64,000 bases of DNA from positions 49,984 through 113,983 of the forward strand of contig NW_025955097.1 in NCBI RefSeq assembly GCF_022376445.1, read 5' to 3'. The notes under the pieces were generated by a model that had not been told where the DNA came from, searched no databases, and saw only the letters and a list, made by a program, of their open reading frames with translations. Position 1 is the stretch's first letter. Every line of letters begins with the position of its first letter. Made by a program: the position numbers and the translations under genes. Shown one piece after another: positions 11,927 to 24,800 of this stretch. This DNA is from Fomitopsis serialis. Its lineage: Eukaryota > Basidiomycota > Agaricomycetes > Polyporales > Fomitopsidaceae.

Positions 11927-13106
11927 CGTATCGCGTTGAGAGTTCCTGCACGCCACTGTATGTCTGTGTAAGCACAATATAATCGCGGTCGTGCTAGCTA
12001 GTGCGCTTACTGCGCCTCTGTTCACAGATTACAATACCCATTCCATTCACCTCGTCCTCATATCATGTGTACAATACCACGCGTTTCGCTTTTGTGTCGA
12101 GAACACAAGCCTTGCCATTCGTCGCATTGTTCATGCTTACACTCATGTCTTCACTGTATGGGATCTCCTTCCGTCTTCTCGCCGACGTTCGTACAATTGA
12201 AGTCTTCAGTGCCCGAACGCCGCATCGACCGTGCGTTGTCTCCTGGGCGGAAGTTCACTCCATTTGTACGTGACCACGATAGTTTATCGCCCACATTACT
12301 ACTGTACACACAAGCTGCCACTATCGCCGCCCCAATTCATCTCTACTCCCTTACTGTACATGTACAAACCCACGCTCTCGCTCCGACGACGAGCATATAC
12401 CCAGCTTGAACCTGACAATCCGCGTACACACCGTAACCATCCGTTTACTGCTAGAATGATGACTACATAGCAATCAAGGGGTTCTCTTCAAAGTCTTCAC
12501 TTCGGTTCTACATATCTGTCGGCTTTGGTTGGCGAGCGCAAACCTGAGGATGGCGTGGCCTCAAGTTCTGTCTTCGGATTTTCTTTCAAGGTCATGGGTC
12601 GTTTGTCTAGTAAGCGGCGCTGAGCCCGCGCTCACCTCGCCGCGCTGACGGCTGTCATATTCAGTATGCCGTCCATCCTGCGCTAAAGTCTTCCTCACCT
12701 AGTTTTTCCCTTCACTTATCGACTAAGGATCCAGATGCTAGCTAGCGGATCGCCAGTCGTGACGAATTGTCTCGGATGCCCCCGGGGCGGAACGTCGCAC
12801 GACGTACCACCGTAAGTAGGACTTTTTCTTGCCGTAAACTGATGACTTATAAGCGGCAGAGAGCGGAAAGAAATAATCGTTACCAAGAACAAAGAATGGT
12901 ACGCTCTAGAACGAGACAGTGCTACTACGACGTAGCACCGCCGGTGAGCTTCCGCGCTGAGCGCTGAGCGCTGACCGGTGAACAAGAAATGATTTATTCC
13001 ACACATGATCGAAATTTGACTTCACCCTGGAAACAAATAATGAGATTCAGAGACGACGAGATACTTACTGTATATAGCGGTATGCACCTTGTCATCATTG
13101 ACAGAA
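11927..13106. other. Intergenic, no gene seen
   Basis: The frames are short and pyrimidine-rich; the part at 12000-12470 resembles 3' UTR. No RNA gene, repeat or domain recognised. Confidence 0.5.
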
Positions 13107-14062
13107 TCACGGTGACGTCTCTCGCTGCGGCCTTAAAGCAGCCATGATCTGCCCGTCTAACCGGTGGCACGCCCACAGCACTGCCAGAACGTGCGCGACA
13201 CCCGAAGCCGCCAGCACCGACAGCAAGGTAGCCGCGAAAACATAGAAGCGCGTTTCCGCAACATTCTGTGTGCCCGCGCTAGATCCCTGGGCAAGGCGCT
13301 CCCAGGAGAAGGCGACGAAGAACACGACGAACATGCTTGACGCCCTGTAGTACAACAGTCACTGATCGGTGCATCCGTATACCAGTAATCGAATAGGTCA
13401 ATGGACGTACCATACAAACCAAGCATCTGGGATGGCGAACATAAGCGGGATGGAGGTCCAGCGGGGTTGAACGGCGGTGTGCTTCGATGGCAGCGTACTT
13501 ATGATTAGTTTCTGACCGAAGATGGTGCGTGCCGGAAGACTCACCACGAGTCACACTTTCCCACTGGCAGGGTCCTTATGTTCTTTCAGGTGAGTGCGCA
13601 ACAGCACCGCAGCAGCCGAGCAGACCGTGCTAGTCAACAAGCAGACGATGCCACTTAACACGCTCATGTCCACAATGCCAGGGAATGCGGATAGAAGTCC
13701 GATAGTGATACTGTGTGATCATCCAGTCAATACTGGGTTCTGGTGTGCATTACGGAAGAGTGGTGTAGACGTGACGTACCCATTGTACACGGTGCAACAA
13801 CCGAGGAAGATTTCCATCGGCGCCGACAGCGCGTCACGAAGACGGACCAATCCTTCTCGAGGTCAGCTTGAGTATCATCCTCTGCGTGGCGCCGAACTTC
13901 GTCGTAGTAATTGTCGTAGAGGTCCACGGGCCAATGGACGAGCATTACGTGTCTATACAAGGTATACAAGCAACACATTGCCAGAGAGGGAAACGGAACG
14001 AGCATGCTGAATATGTGATGGACCGCGACGGGAAGAGAGTAGCTCCTTTGTGCGGGTCCCAA
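13107..14062 (-). pseudogene. Multi-pass membrane protein gene, inactivated copy
   Basis: A paralogue of the gene at 19.77-20.70 kb: same exon order, same segments (VHWPVDLYDNYYDEVRRHAE; ITIGLLSAFPGIVDMSVLSG; FAIPDAWFVW; WACHRL) and same intron positions. It carries two lesions. A one-base deletion near 13820-13840 throws the frame between KDWSVF and the conserved EIFLGCCTVYN. A TGA at 13551-13553 replaces the Arg found in the sister copy (KVRLA), a CGA-to-TGA change typical of CpG decay. The final exon (13107 to about 13355) is open and hydrophobic. The 5' end is unclear. Such 4-5 span proteins are common in Agaricomycetes and have no known function. Confidence 0.8.
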
Positions 14063-15535
14063 AGGCGTTCCGGCCGCCTTTTATACTGCGAGTGGAGACT
14101 ATTATCTTGGCTTGTCAACGCTCCACGAGTGCTGTGTAACCCGAATTTGCACAACGTAGACGCTATACCGCGAGCAAGCACCGGGAAACCACATACGCAA
14201 GGAGTCTCGGCAGTAGGTCTGGACGACTCGACCCCACAAGACTGCATAACACGATGGAGCCAAGCGCTCCACTTTGACCCACTGTTTGAGCAAAGTCCGA
14301 TTTCCCATTAGCGGCGACGACACCGTGGAGTCAGCCTCGCCCACGTACACAGGCTGAGTAGGGTGCTGTGCGACCAGTTTGGCAATATCGGCTACGAGGC
14401 TGCTTAGGCGCCCCGGGTTAGAGTTAGTGGAGACTGATCGACTCTCGGAGGAGCTAACATTCGACGTGCAACGTTGATCTCTGCACTACTCAAAGTTGCA
14501 AGTCAGCACGAAGACTTTGTTTAAAGAAATGCAAGGCCCGACCAGTACCTAGGAAGATCATGCCGTGCGCAAGTACTGGGCCCCTGACTGAGTGCGGATC
14601 TATGTTGCGTTGCTTGACGAGGCAACACCTGAACTGCGAACTTCAGCGGAATGTATGGATACATGGACCTGTGTGAATGATCTATCACTGGTTACACAGC
14701 CGCGGGGGCACGGAGAGTGGTCACTACTCACCTCATAACACACACACAATCCATAGCGCTTGTTAGTTCTTCTGGCGTATACATTCTACGTGAGTACTTG
14801 AGCACCTGAGTACTCTGAGTCCTTGTCCCCACCCTGCTCATTCACCGTACTAGACAGCTTCTCGTCGCGATGCCTGATGCAGGAGGAAGGCCAAGTACGC
14901 GTCGATAGCTTTGGTGACTCTGAGGGCCATATTGCAGAAATGGATATGTTTGAAGGTTTGAACGTAGCAACTAGCGAGCAGCCTGAGGATGTCACGGTCT
15001 GTGGCCTGCCAGGGCGGCGCGAGATCTCAATGCGGCGGCCACATGAAAACATAGAAAACGCGCATGTCAAATGCATGCCCCTGCCACACAACCATGTAGT
15101 AGCTGTAGCTCTAACAGAGACCAGCGAGCGCATCACGGAAGGCGAAGATAACGAGAGGCATTTGAGTTGGTCAATGGATGGGTCACCGTATGTTATGTGC
15201 GCCAAACACAAGCAAACACGCGCACGCCAACATCTCTCAACATCTTCGCAAAGTCAATGACCGTACAGTCGAGTCGCCACTTTCGAGTTGACATTAACCC
15301 TGTCCAAGGCCTGTACTAGCGGTCTTCCTTAATGCTGCAAGATAGCTGAGTCTTGTCATCGTCTCGTTACCGAAGATGCTGTCCGCCCACAACGTTCGGG
15401 ACAGCACTCGACGACTTATTCTGAAGTCTTGAAGCTGGATCCAACTACTCGACCAACACTGTTACACTCGCCAGCACTCGCCCTGTGTATCTGAGTCAGC
15501 TTTTGTGGTCTGGTTCTGTCGACTCGCCCAGAAAC
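14063..15535. other. Intergenic with a transporter fragment
   Basis: No intact gene. At 14825-14872 the plus strand reads LVPTLLIHRTRQLLVA, nearly the same as IPALLVHRTRQLLVA in exon 2 of the transporter gene 0.9 kb downstream. The similarity then fades. I read this as a broken partial duplicate of that exon. Confidence 0.5.
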
Positions 15536-18088
15536 ATGGCGACTGCGATTGACCACTGGTCCGCAATACTCACGTTCATACTCTTCGTCCTCTCCAGTAC
15601 GTTTCTCCCAGTTTGCCTTCCATACGTCGTCTGTAATCCGTTTCTTTCACTCGATTTTCAGATGCAGCCGTCATTTTCCCGGTCCGGGTTCCTATACCAG
15701 CCTTGCTCGTCCACCGTACCCGACAACTCCTCGTCGCGACTCGCGTCCTGGCCGAGAACCATTCCCCCATACGGAAGACGCACCTCCATCTCAACTTCAT
15801 TACAGTGCCACTCATCTCCGTCTTGCTTCTGTTGGCGACGGGCGCGATCGACGGGACAGTCGTGCGAGATGGCATCGTGGGCGCGAACGGGGTGCAGCCC
15901 TTGGATATCATGGCACTGTTCATCTCCCTGGTGAGTGCTCCCTTCCTCGCCCTACGCCTAGGCTTCATCTGGTGATTACTTCCAGGCGTATCTCAGCATC
16001 TCACTCGACGCTACCGGGCTGCTGCGCTTCCTTGCGTTCTGGGTCGTACGTAAGGGCGGGGGCTCCGGCAGGAGGCTGTTCACTTATCTGTATGTGTTCT
16101 TCCTGGTGTGCGGAGTGATAGTAGGGAATGTACGTGCCGCGACCAGACACCGCGTACTGTGTCGGCTCACCCTCCGTGCTGGTTAGGACCCAGTCATCCT
16201 ATCTGGAACGGCCTTCCTCGCATATCTCACGCGTGTTTCAGGGTGAGTACCATCTCTTCGTGACGCACCGCCAGCCTCCAAGACCTATGTCGACAATCGC
16301 GCACTCTACTGTGACGAATCTGTCTATCTCTGGCTTTGAAGTGGTGGACTAGCCTATTTCATTGCACATTGACGCTGAATCGTGTATCACAGAGTGGCCA
16401 ACCCGAAGGCGTGGCTATTCTCGCAGTTCGCTGCTGCCAACATGGGTACGTCGTTTCTGTTCTCGCTTCATCGCGCCTGGCGTCATTGAGGGTGGAGGTC
16501 AGCACGTGGACGTGCTCTACATGCTCCGGTGGTGCATATATGCGTGGATTCACGACGCTATCAACGCAGATACGCACGTTTCCTTGACTTTGTTTCAGGT
16601 GTATCCTCAGCCGATTATCTGTTCATGCGCGTCCATGTTCCAGTCACATTTTTGAGAGAAAGCCCTCGATCTCTCACTGTACTGACGGGAGCGCGATCGT
16701 CGTTCCGTACGGGACGCGTATTCATTTGCATTTTCATCTATTGGTGCCCTGCTGCAGCGCGAAACGCTCGCGGTTTCTCATAGTTCTGATCCAAAATACT
16801 GACGAAAGCCAGCATCTCTGACTTGATGCTCCCCACAGCTTCCGTCGTCCTCGTGTCTTCCAACCCGACCAACCTCGTCCTCAGCGGCGCCTTCGCGCTC
16901 AAATGGACGTCCTACATCGCCCACGTCGTCCTTCCCTTCCTCGCCGCCGCGGCCACCGTATACCCGCTGCTTCTCTACATGTTCCGCGCTTCGGACCTCA
17001 TCCCCGACTCCCTGGACCTCGATCTAGATGAGGTGGGCGACATGCGAGAGTGCGTAGCTGCGCCCCGTAACGCTGAGGATGATTGATACGATGCGGAACT
17101 GCACAGGACGCTCGTCGACAAAGGAGGCGCTATCTTCGGAAGCTGCTTGGTGTTCGTGACTCTTGGTGTGCTCGTCGGCACGAGCACGGTCGGCGTACCC
17201 GTCTGGGAGGTGACCGTCCCGCCGGCGTGCATCATGCTCGCTCGAGACGTCTGGTGGGACTGGTCCCGGCACCAATCCTTGAAAAGCGCGAGTAGCCGCT
17301 CCACGTCTGTGACGGACACGCAGCCCGCCGAGGGCATGGAGCGGGCGGCACGCGAGGAGTCGGGCAGCGGGAAGATCATCAAAGACAGCATCGAGCTGCA
17401 GGAGCCCAGAGAGCAACGCCTCTCGCGAGACGCGCCTCCCCGCGTGCCATCGACCCTAGCCGGTGTTGTACGGCAAACGTTCACGCGTATAAAGAATACG
17501 TTCCCTATAGTCTCCTCTATTGCGTCCCGCCTCCCGATCCCGCTCCTCCCCTTCGCGTTTCTCACCTTCATCCTCGTCAACGCGCTGTCTACGCAAGGCT
17601 GGGTGAGCCTCTTCGCAGGATGGTGGGGCGCATGGGTTCGCGCGACTGGCACATTGGGCGCCGTGGGCGGGATGGGCTTCCTCTCGTGCATCTTCTGTAA
17701 TGTCTGTGCCTTGCATCACGTCTTCGCTCTCCTTCCACTTGCTGACTTGCTGATGAATATACGTATCCGGTAGGTCTGCGGTACGAACATTGGCGCAACG
17801 ATCCTCCTCGCCCGCCTCCTCCAGCTCTGGATCGCCGCCGCCTCGCCATCAGAGCGCGAACAGTACGGCGCCGTCTACGCGCTCGCGCTCGGCTCCAACT
17901 TTGGCGCGTTCACGCTGACGTTCAGCGCGTCGCTCGCGGGACTGCTGTGGAGGCGCATCCTCAGGCAGAAGGGCATACACGTACGCGCGCGGGAGTTCCT
18001 GAGGATTAACCTCCCGATCGCTGGGGTCGCGATGACGGTGGGGTGTGTGGTGCTTGTTGGTGAAGTGTATGTGATATACAGTAAGTAG
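15536..18088 (+). CDS. ArsB/citrate-type ion transporter (about 567 aa)
   Basis: Eight exons: 15536-15596, 15662-15930, 15986-16129, 16187-16242, 16393-16445, 16839-17049, 17107-17701 and 17774-18088; every junction keeps frame. The product has about 11-12 hydrophobic spans. Family hallmarks are GNDPVILSGTAFLAYLTRVS, then SSNPTNLVLSGAF near the middle, and near the C-terminus NVCGTNIGATILLARLL with ALGSNFGAFTLTFSASLAG. These place it in the CitMHS/ArsB-like ion-transporter superfamily (Pfam PF03600 type), which moves anions or dicarboxylates across membranes, usually with cation or proton coupling. The substrate cannot be read from sequence. Oddities: the fifth intron (16446-16838) is 393 bases while the others are 55-150, and the last donor is a weak GTCTGT. 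Confidence 0.82.
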
Positions 18089-19770
18089 TCTTATATATTA
18101 AGTGTGAGGACAGCATTCATAATTCATCCGGCATACACAAGTGACAGGTGACAGAAGTGCAGAGATCCGCAGGGAGCAAACTCGGATCATGATTGCGCAG
18201 ATTATGCGGAATCCCGGGAAGCGAGGGCGGAAAGTAACTTGATAACCGTCGTACCGAACGTTCGCGAAGCTGCCGTCGTGCACATGTCCGCCTTTCCGCG
18301 CCATGAGATGACCAGTGCGGCCATCACTTCTCCTCACCGCGTCCGAGTCGAGCTTCAAGGCCTCACTATACTCACACTGTTAATGCTTGTCCACCGTGTG
18401 TCACGGAGTAAGCCACGATGAGCGGCCACACCTCGAACCTTCCGATAACGCTACGGCATGTCGGATGTACACAGAGTCAAGAGCGTCATCCAACTACACC
18501 GAGTGCCTTGCGGTGCGCTGTACACAAGTGATGCGGCTGTTGGGCCGTACCTGTCGCCCTGAACGAGGTGTACGCAGGACCGTCCCAGTTCAAAGTACAG
18601 TGACACAGTCATAAACCCCAGGCCCATACGTGCAACAGACGCGATGCTGTTTGGCCCCCTTTGACCAGCCATCTCCGGGACTGATCAGTCCCGATAGCTA
18701 TGTAGTGTGTAGGCTATCCCAGTGCTTTATTTTTCTGACCATTGAATCCGATATCATATTCAGGACGTTTCGTTTGCTTTCACAGCACGAAGTATGGAGA
18801 GAATCAGGCTCGATGTGCTGTATCCGCATGTAATCCTCAGGCTGCCAGCCGGTGTAGGTCGCCGTGTCACGGAGACGTCCATGCGCATCGCGCGGAAACG
18901 AGAACCATCGTCCAAAAATACTGTAGCAACGCGGTGAAGGCATGGGACACCGGAAACACGGCGCAGAATGACCTCGTTCTGACGCGTGTTTTCCTGTCGC
19001 CGACATTAAGTAGAGTCGGATCTACGCACATTTAGACGTTGGTCGCCGGAGCTGCCTCTTTAGGCCTTAGGGACTGCCTAAGGGAGACTAGCCTTAATTA
19101 ACGGGCCAGGTTCGTCTTCGAGGACAATCGACCGTCTTAGAACTGATCAAGATGAAGATGCGTATCTCATTGATTCATTCGACGACATTGTGTACTACCG
19201 TAGTAGATGCTCGTATGGTCACACCGCGTTGTCAGTGGGCGAGTTAGCAGCGCACGCTTTACCCGCCGACCTGGCAGTGTATCACATTCCGCGTCGCTGT
19301 CGCGTTTGTGGTGGTGCTCGTGCAGGCCTGAGCCACCGCGGATCCGGATCGAGTTCGGTGGAAGGCGGCCCCGGGTGGGGATGATCACGATGCATGACAT
19401 GCCGCGCGAACTGTGGCTGTGAGTTCGCGGAGGTTTGCGGCTGTTCTCTCGCCGCTCTGATCCGATAACACTGGAAGCGTGTTGCCTCTTTTGCCCACCT
19501 GCTGTGTACAGTGCCGTGCCAATTTGAAGGATGTCGATGACCACTGGTCTAGTGCGGGCTATCTTTGATATGAGTATGCCTCGCGAATCGTGTCTGTTAA
19601 CCTAGTAAGTTTGCCAAGTATGACCTCGCATCCCCTACACAGCCGCTCCCTCCGCTTCCCATCCATCGCCCCGTCAGGCACTCACGATCCTGCTTATAAG
19701 GCTTCCCCAGAGCACGGCAAATACTCTATCACTCTGTTCCCTCATCCGTCTTTACTCCGAAGTGCACCAA
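18089..19770. other. Intergenic, no firm gene
   Basis: A minus frame near 18700-19006 has coding-like text (TATYTGWQPEDYMRIQHIEP) but no partner exon or known domain. Two similar short motifs, MPREL near 19405 and MPRES near 19577, precede GTGAGT and GTAAGT donors and might be alternative first exons of the next gene. Confidence 0.4.
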
Positions 19771-20696
19771 CATAAACCCACTCGTCAGCGTCGTCGCTGT
19801 TTCCTCCCTCCTCGGGAGAGTACCCGATACGCTGGCCGGGCTCCTCAGCCGAGGACCGTTCTTTGCCTACACACACGTCGTGCTCCCCCATTGGCCAGTG
19901 ACCGTCTACAGCGGTTACTACGACGATGCTCGGCGCCACGCAGAAGACGAAAACGGGACAAGCTTCAGCAAGGACTGGGCCGACTTTCGGGAGGGCTGCA
20001 GCGCACGTTGGGAAGTCGTCCTCGGTTTCTGCACGGTCTACAACGCGTATGCTGCTACTGCTCGTCCATGTACCCTCTAGGCTGATGCACTCAAGTCTCA
20101 CAGGATCACAATAGGCATGCTTTCCGCACTGCCTGGCATCGTCGACGTCAGTATCATCTGCGGGATCGTGTGCATGTTCGCAAGTGTGGTGTGCTTCGCG
20201 ATAGCCATGCTGCTTCGTACGCACTTGAAGAAGCACGAGGATCCTGCCCGCGGAAAGGTTCGGCTCGCGGTGAGTCTTCCGGTGTGCAAAAGATTATTAA
20301 TGAGATTAACTTTAATTTCCCAGCGCACCACCGAATCCCGTTGGACGTCAGTTCCGCTTCTCTTCGCCATCCCGGATGCGTGGTTCGTCTGGTAAGCGCG
20401 ACAGTGACACCGCCAACGCGCATACATACTCACCCGTCGGACATCCGCACAGGGCCTCCATCGCGTTCTTCGCGTTCTTCCTCACGTTCTACTGGGGACG
20501 CCTCGCGCACGCACCCGGCGGTGCCTGCGGGGCGCCCATTCCACAGATCGCGGTGGGCGCGCGCTTCTACGTTGCTGCCTCCGCCGCGTTCTCTGTGCTC
20601 GTCGCGTCGGGCTTCGCGCACGTCGCGTTAGTCATGTGGGCCTGTCATCGGCTGGTCGCACGAGACGCGGCTACGCCCGCGGCGAACACGCCATAG
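19771..20696 (+). CDS. Multi-pass membrane protein, unknown function
   Basis: Exons from about 19771 to 20046, then 20104-20269, 20324-20391 and 20453-20696; introns of 57, 54 and 61 bases, phases consistent. Four to five hydrophobic segments are seen: after NPLVSVVAVSSLLG; GMLSALPGIVDVSIICGIV; VPLLFAIPDAWFVW with SIAFFAFFLTFYWG; and FYVAASAAFSVLVASGFAHV. A conserved soluble loop (VTVYSGYYDDARRHAEDE, SKDWADF) lies between the first two. The 5' end is unsolved: the frame is open back to 19700 without an ATG, and at 19772 it reads ATA-AAC-CCA where ATG-AAC-CCA would give a natural start. A first exon further upstream is equally possible. Its dead sister lies at 13-14 kb on the other strand. Confidence 0.65.
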
Positions 20697-21828
20697 CGAT
20701 AGCGCGGTATATATGGTGTGGTGTGTATTGAACCGCTGGACGGCCGGCAGCAGATACGGACGCGCTTCGACATTGACAGTGATACGATAGGAACCTTGGT
20801 AGGTCGCTGCACCGGCCCCGGCGAAGCCTGGCGCCGCACTGCAGGGGCGCAGCCTACCAGGCCCGAGCCGTAGCCATGGGATCAGCCCCGTGGCGGGAGC
20901 ACCTGCACTGCTTCGTTGGACGTCATTCTTGCCAGATCCGCGCCCTGGCGTTCAATATTCAGAGGTCGACATTCACTAGTGATCAAGAAGGCAGATCCAC
21001 GACTGTGCCGTGTTGTACAAAGACGATCACACTGCCCAGCCACCGCACCTTCGGTGTAGTGTGTTTTTATTGATCTCTCTTACTGTTACTGGAGGGCGAT
21101 CGCGAAGCCCTATCATGTAGACGCTGAATATCCGTGCATACTACTACAATCAGGTCGTTGGTATCTAGCTGTGCTTGGGCTCGGCGCACCTCCGTAGACG
21201 TGACTCCGCCGGGTGGGATGGGATTATAGAGACCCATAGCGCATGTACAGTAGAGCTATGAGCGTTTATTCACGGTCTACGTACAGTCCTTGATCAAGGT
21301 AGTATGGTAGTTGCACACACCATCCAGTGAGCGCGGCTGCAGCTGGGTACAGACAAACCCCAGCCGCGCTGCGAACCTCCGCGAAACATCCGCGCGTTGT
21401 GAGTGAACACTTCACTGTGAGTACAGCCTACAGCCTGCGCCGTCGGTCCAAGCGGCTGCTCGAGTACCCAGGCGCAATATGCCGACGCGGAACAACACCG
21501 CGTGCCAACCCTGTGCCCTCAGGCTGTGCGCTTGCGCCTTGAGCTAAGCTTTGACAAAAGTAATTCGGAGGCAATTGAGCCCGTTAAGTTACCCAAGAGC
21601 GCGAGCAGGAGTGGCCACACATGCACGTCCACGCACTGAGGGCTTCGCGAGAGACATCCTCGATGTCAATCTCTCGAATGCCGGCATGACTCACGACTAC
21701 GTGCCAGAACATACACGCGAACAAGCATGCATGGAGTGAGAAGTAAAGCGTATTATATCAGTACAGATAGACGCATACATTGCAGCATACCATCCTGCGA
21801 CAATAATCGAGGAGCACCCCTACGGACA
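20697..21828. other. Intergenic, no gene seen
   Basis: 3' flank shared by the membrane-protein gene and SWR1, which converge here. Only short frames; no RNA or repeat found. Confidence 0.55.
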
Positions 21829-24800
21829 TCAAAGACGCCAATCCACGAAGTGATCCATATCGAAGCGCACGAAGGCAAGCATGTAGTCGACGGTTGTGCC
21901 GCCTTCCTCCTCATCCTCTCCCGCCTCTTGCTCTTGCTCCTCCGCGAAATGCACCTCCGTGTCTTCAGCAACCGCCTCGTCCACCGGGATGTCCTCGAAC
22001 GCAACCCGTTTTTGCTCCTTGTCCGCGCCGCCCTCCGCGCCAAAGTCGCGCTCATCCTCGCCGATGAGTTCGACCTCCTCTCGCGCCGCCACCGCCGCCG
22101 CAAGCGCGTCAGCCTCGTCCTCGACGTCGCCCAGCGCCTTCGTCAGCTCCTTCTCTGCCTCGTTGGACAGCAGCGAGTGCCAGTCGAACTCGCCCTTCTG
22201 GATGACGATGTTATCGAGCGTCCGCTTCTGGTTCGCCTTTCGCAGCAGTGCCTCTTCGACGGTGTGCGTCGAGATGAAGCGATAGATGTGCACGTCCCGG
22301 ATTTGTCCGATACGGTGGGCCCTATAGTCGGGTTAGGGCATGGCAGGCACAACGGAGCAGGGCGATGCTCACCTATCCTCACATTGGCGGTCCATTTGTG
22401 GATTGAAGTCGCTGTCATAGAAAACGACAGTGTCTGCGCCGGTCAGACTGGACAGAAGTCGTCAGTATACACGGGAGCTGCCAGCATAGAAACCACGCAC
22501 TTGATGCCGACACCTCCGGATCGTGACGAGGCAATGAAACAGAATACGCGTGAATCCGAGTTGAATCGCTCCGTGATGTACTGCCGGTCCTCGATCTTCG
22601 TAGCACCATCGAGGCGCAGGTACAGATATCCGTGAAAGTTCAGGAACGTTTCCAGTATATCCAGTATCCTCGTCATCTGGGTGAAAATAAGGATGCGGTG
22701 GCCGCCCGCTTTGCGTTCTCGCAGAAGCCGCGCGAGTTCTTGCAGTTTACCGCAGTCGTACTGCAGCAGGGACGGATCTGGGAACGCAATCTGCAACTTG
22801 ATAGCGGCACGATGGAGAGTCTGGTCGAACTTGGCATCCCGCTGTACGGCTAAGACGCTCTCTTCACGACCAGCAAGTGTGATACGAGGAAGATCCCGCG
22901 CGATGACAGCTGGTGTGACGAACGCGAACCTGGCGATGGTGTCGGCCATCTCCTCAGCTCGTCCAGCATACGACTTGACGGCGGAGTTTATCCTGTCGAG
23001 CACAGTCCAAGGCCGCTTTTCCATCGACGACAGTGGGAGCAAGGGAGAGTACAGCCGCTGACTGATGCGGATGAGTTCTTCACCATAGATCGGCTGCGGC
23101 GAGCATCGCAGCCTGTTGATGTATCCAAAATGACTCCACTTCGCGATCTCCGAAGCCCGCTGGGACCATTCTCGATAGCGCCTGAACCCGGAAATTGTCC
23201 GCGTGTCGTATGGCGGTGGCTCGCCCGGGAGCTCAGTAATCATGGGTAACCGCGGTGTCCCATCCAGGGACCGTATCTCGGCAGAAGCGAAGGAAGACGT
23301 GTTCTGCTTCTGAATGAACTGCAGGCCGAGTAGGTCCAAGTTACAGTAATCGTTATCACTGGCAGCAAAAAGGCGCCGGCGAACGAGGAGCTCTTTGATT
23401 TCGAAGTCGGCGATGGCGGAGCGTTCCATGGCGAAGGAGGTGACGATCGGGCGAACCTCGAATAGGTCCGGATGGTTGACGACCTTCCTCAGCTGCATGA
23501 GGATGTTCGCGATCTTCTGGTAGACACCCGACTGCAGGTCGTACCTAGTGTCTGCACGGGCCATGAACTCGTCGTACAGGAATCGCTGTCGTTTGGATAA
23601 GGGGCACATGACGAGGTGTTCGAACTTCTGTGGCAGCTCCTTCTCGACATCCCGCTTGAGCCGACGTAAGAGGTAGGGACGTAGCACCATGTGGAGTTTC
23701 GAGACGCGCTGTTGTGTCTCATCGTCCATGGTTCCCATCTCGATCGCCTTCTCAAGAGGGTCTGTGTTCAAGTCAGATAACAGGCAATTCATAGAGGAAC
23801 CGAGGACGTACTCGCAAACCACTCGCCGAATTCTTTGAGGTTGGCAAAGTTGCTTCCTGACATCAAGAACTGCAACAGCGCCCACAGCTCCGTGAGGTTG
23901 TTCTGCAGCGGTGTGCCGGTCAAGAGGAGGCGTCGAAAGGAGCGGAACATGAGAAGGATATTCCATCGCTGCGACCGGAAGTTCTTGATCATGTGCGCCT
24001 CATCGAGGATCATGTAGTACCACGCCTTGCGTTTGAAAACATGCGCGTCTCGGCTTGCGAGCGTGTACGAGGTCACGCAGACGTTGAAGTGGTACTTGTT
24101 GTTCCACCCCTGGCGCAGCTCCTTCCGCTGTTTCGTGCTTCCATGGTAGCTGAGGACCTTGAAGCCGGGGAGAAACTTCTTGAACTCCATCTCCCAGTTC
24201 AGCAAAACGCTCGTGGGAACTATGATCAGGTGAGGGCCCCAGATTCCGCGTTCGCAGGCAAGATGAGCAAGGAGGGAGATCGTCTGGATTGTCTTCCTAT
24301 GGTACTCGTGTTCAGCATCCGACTTTCCAAATACAGAAGGATGCGTTGAGCTTACCCAAGGCCCATCTCATCAGCTAAGATGCCGTTGAGGTTGTTTATA
24401 TGAAGACTGGCCAACCACTCCAAGCCTGCTTGCTGATACGGCCGCAGATTGCCACGGAGGAGGAAGGGTGCTTTGACAGGCGACGACGGATCCCATTCGA
24501 CTGGTGCGACGGCATACGGCCTCAAGTAAACAGGTATTGATGACAGCTCTTCCTCTGCTTCGGCAGCAACGTCCTCGGCATCGTTCTCCGTCGGAGTCAT
24601 CTCTAGTGCAGCCAAATCCGGTTGAGGTTCCTGCGGAGATGTCACCATTTCGTCGTCTGGAACGAAATCTGACGATGGTGCAACATCCTCATGTGGAAGA
24701 TCCTCCGCCATAGACTGCGACTCGGACGTGCCTACATCCTGGCTATCCTCGGGAACAGGGGTGGCTTGGTCAATATCCATATGGTCGAGAGTTCCGCCAT

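Noticed and set aside
16975..17691. 238-codon minus-strand frame
   Set aside because: Antisense to transporter exons 6 and 7, with no domain of its own.
21727..22635. 302-codon plus-strand frame, rich in Leu/Arg
   Set aside because: It is the antisense shadow of the last SWR1 exons and crosses two of their introns.
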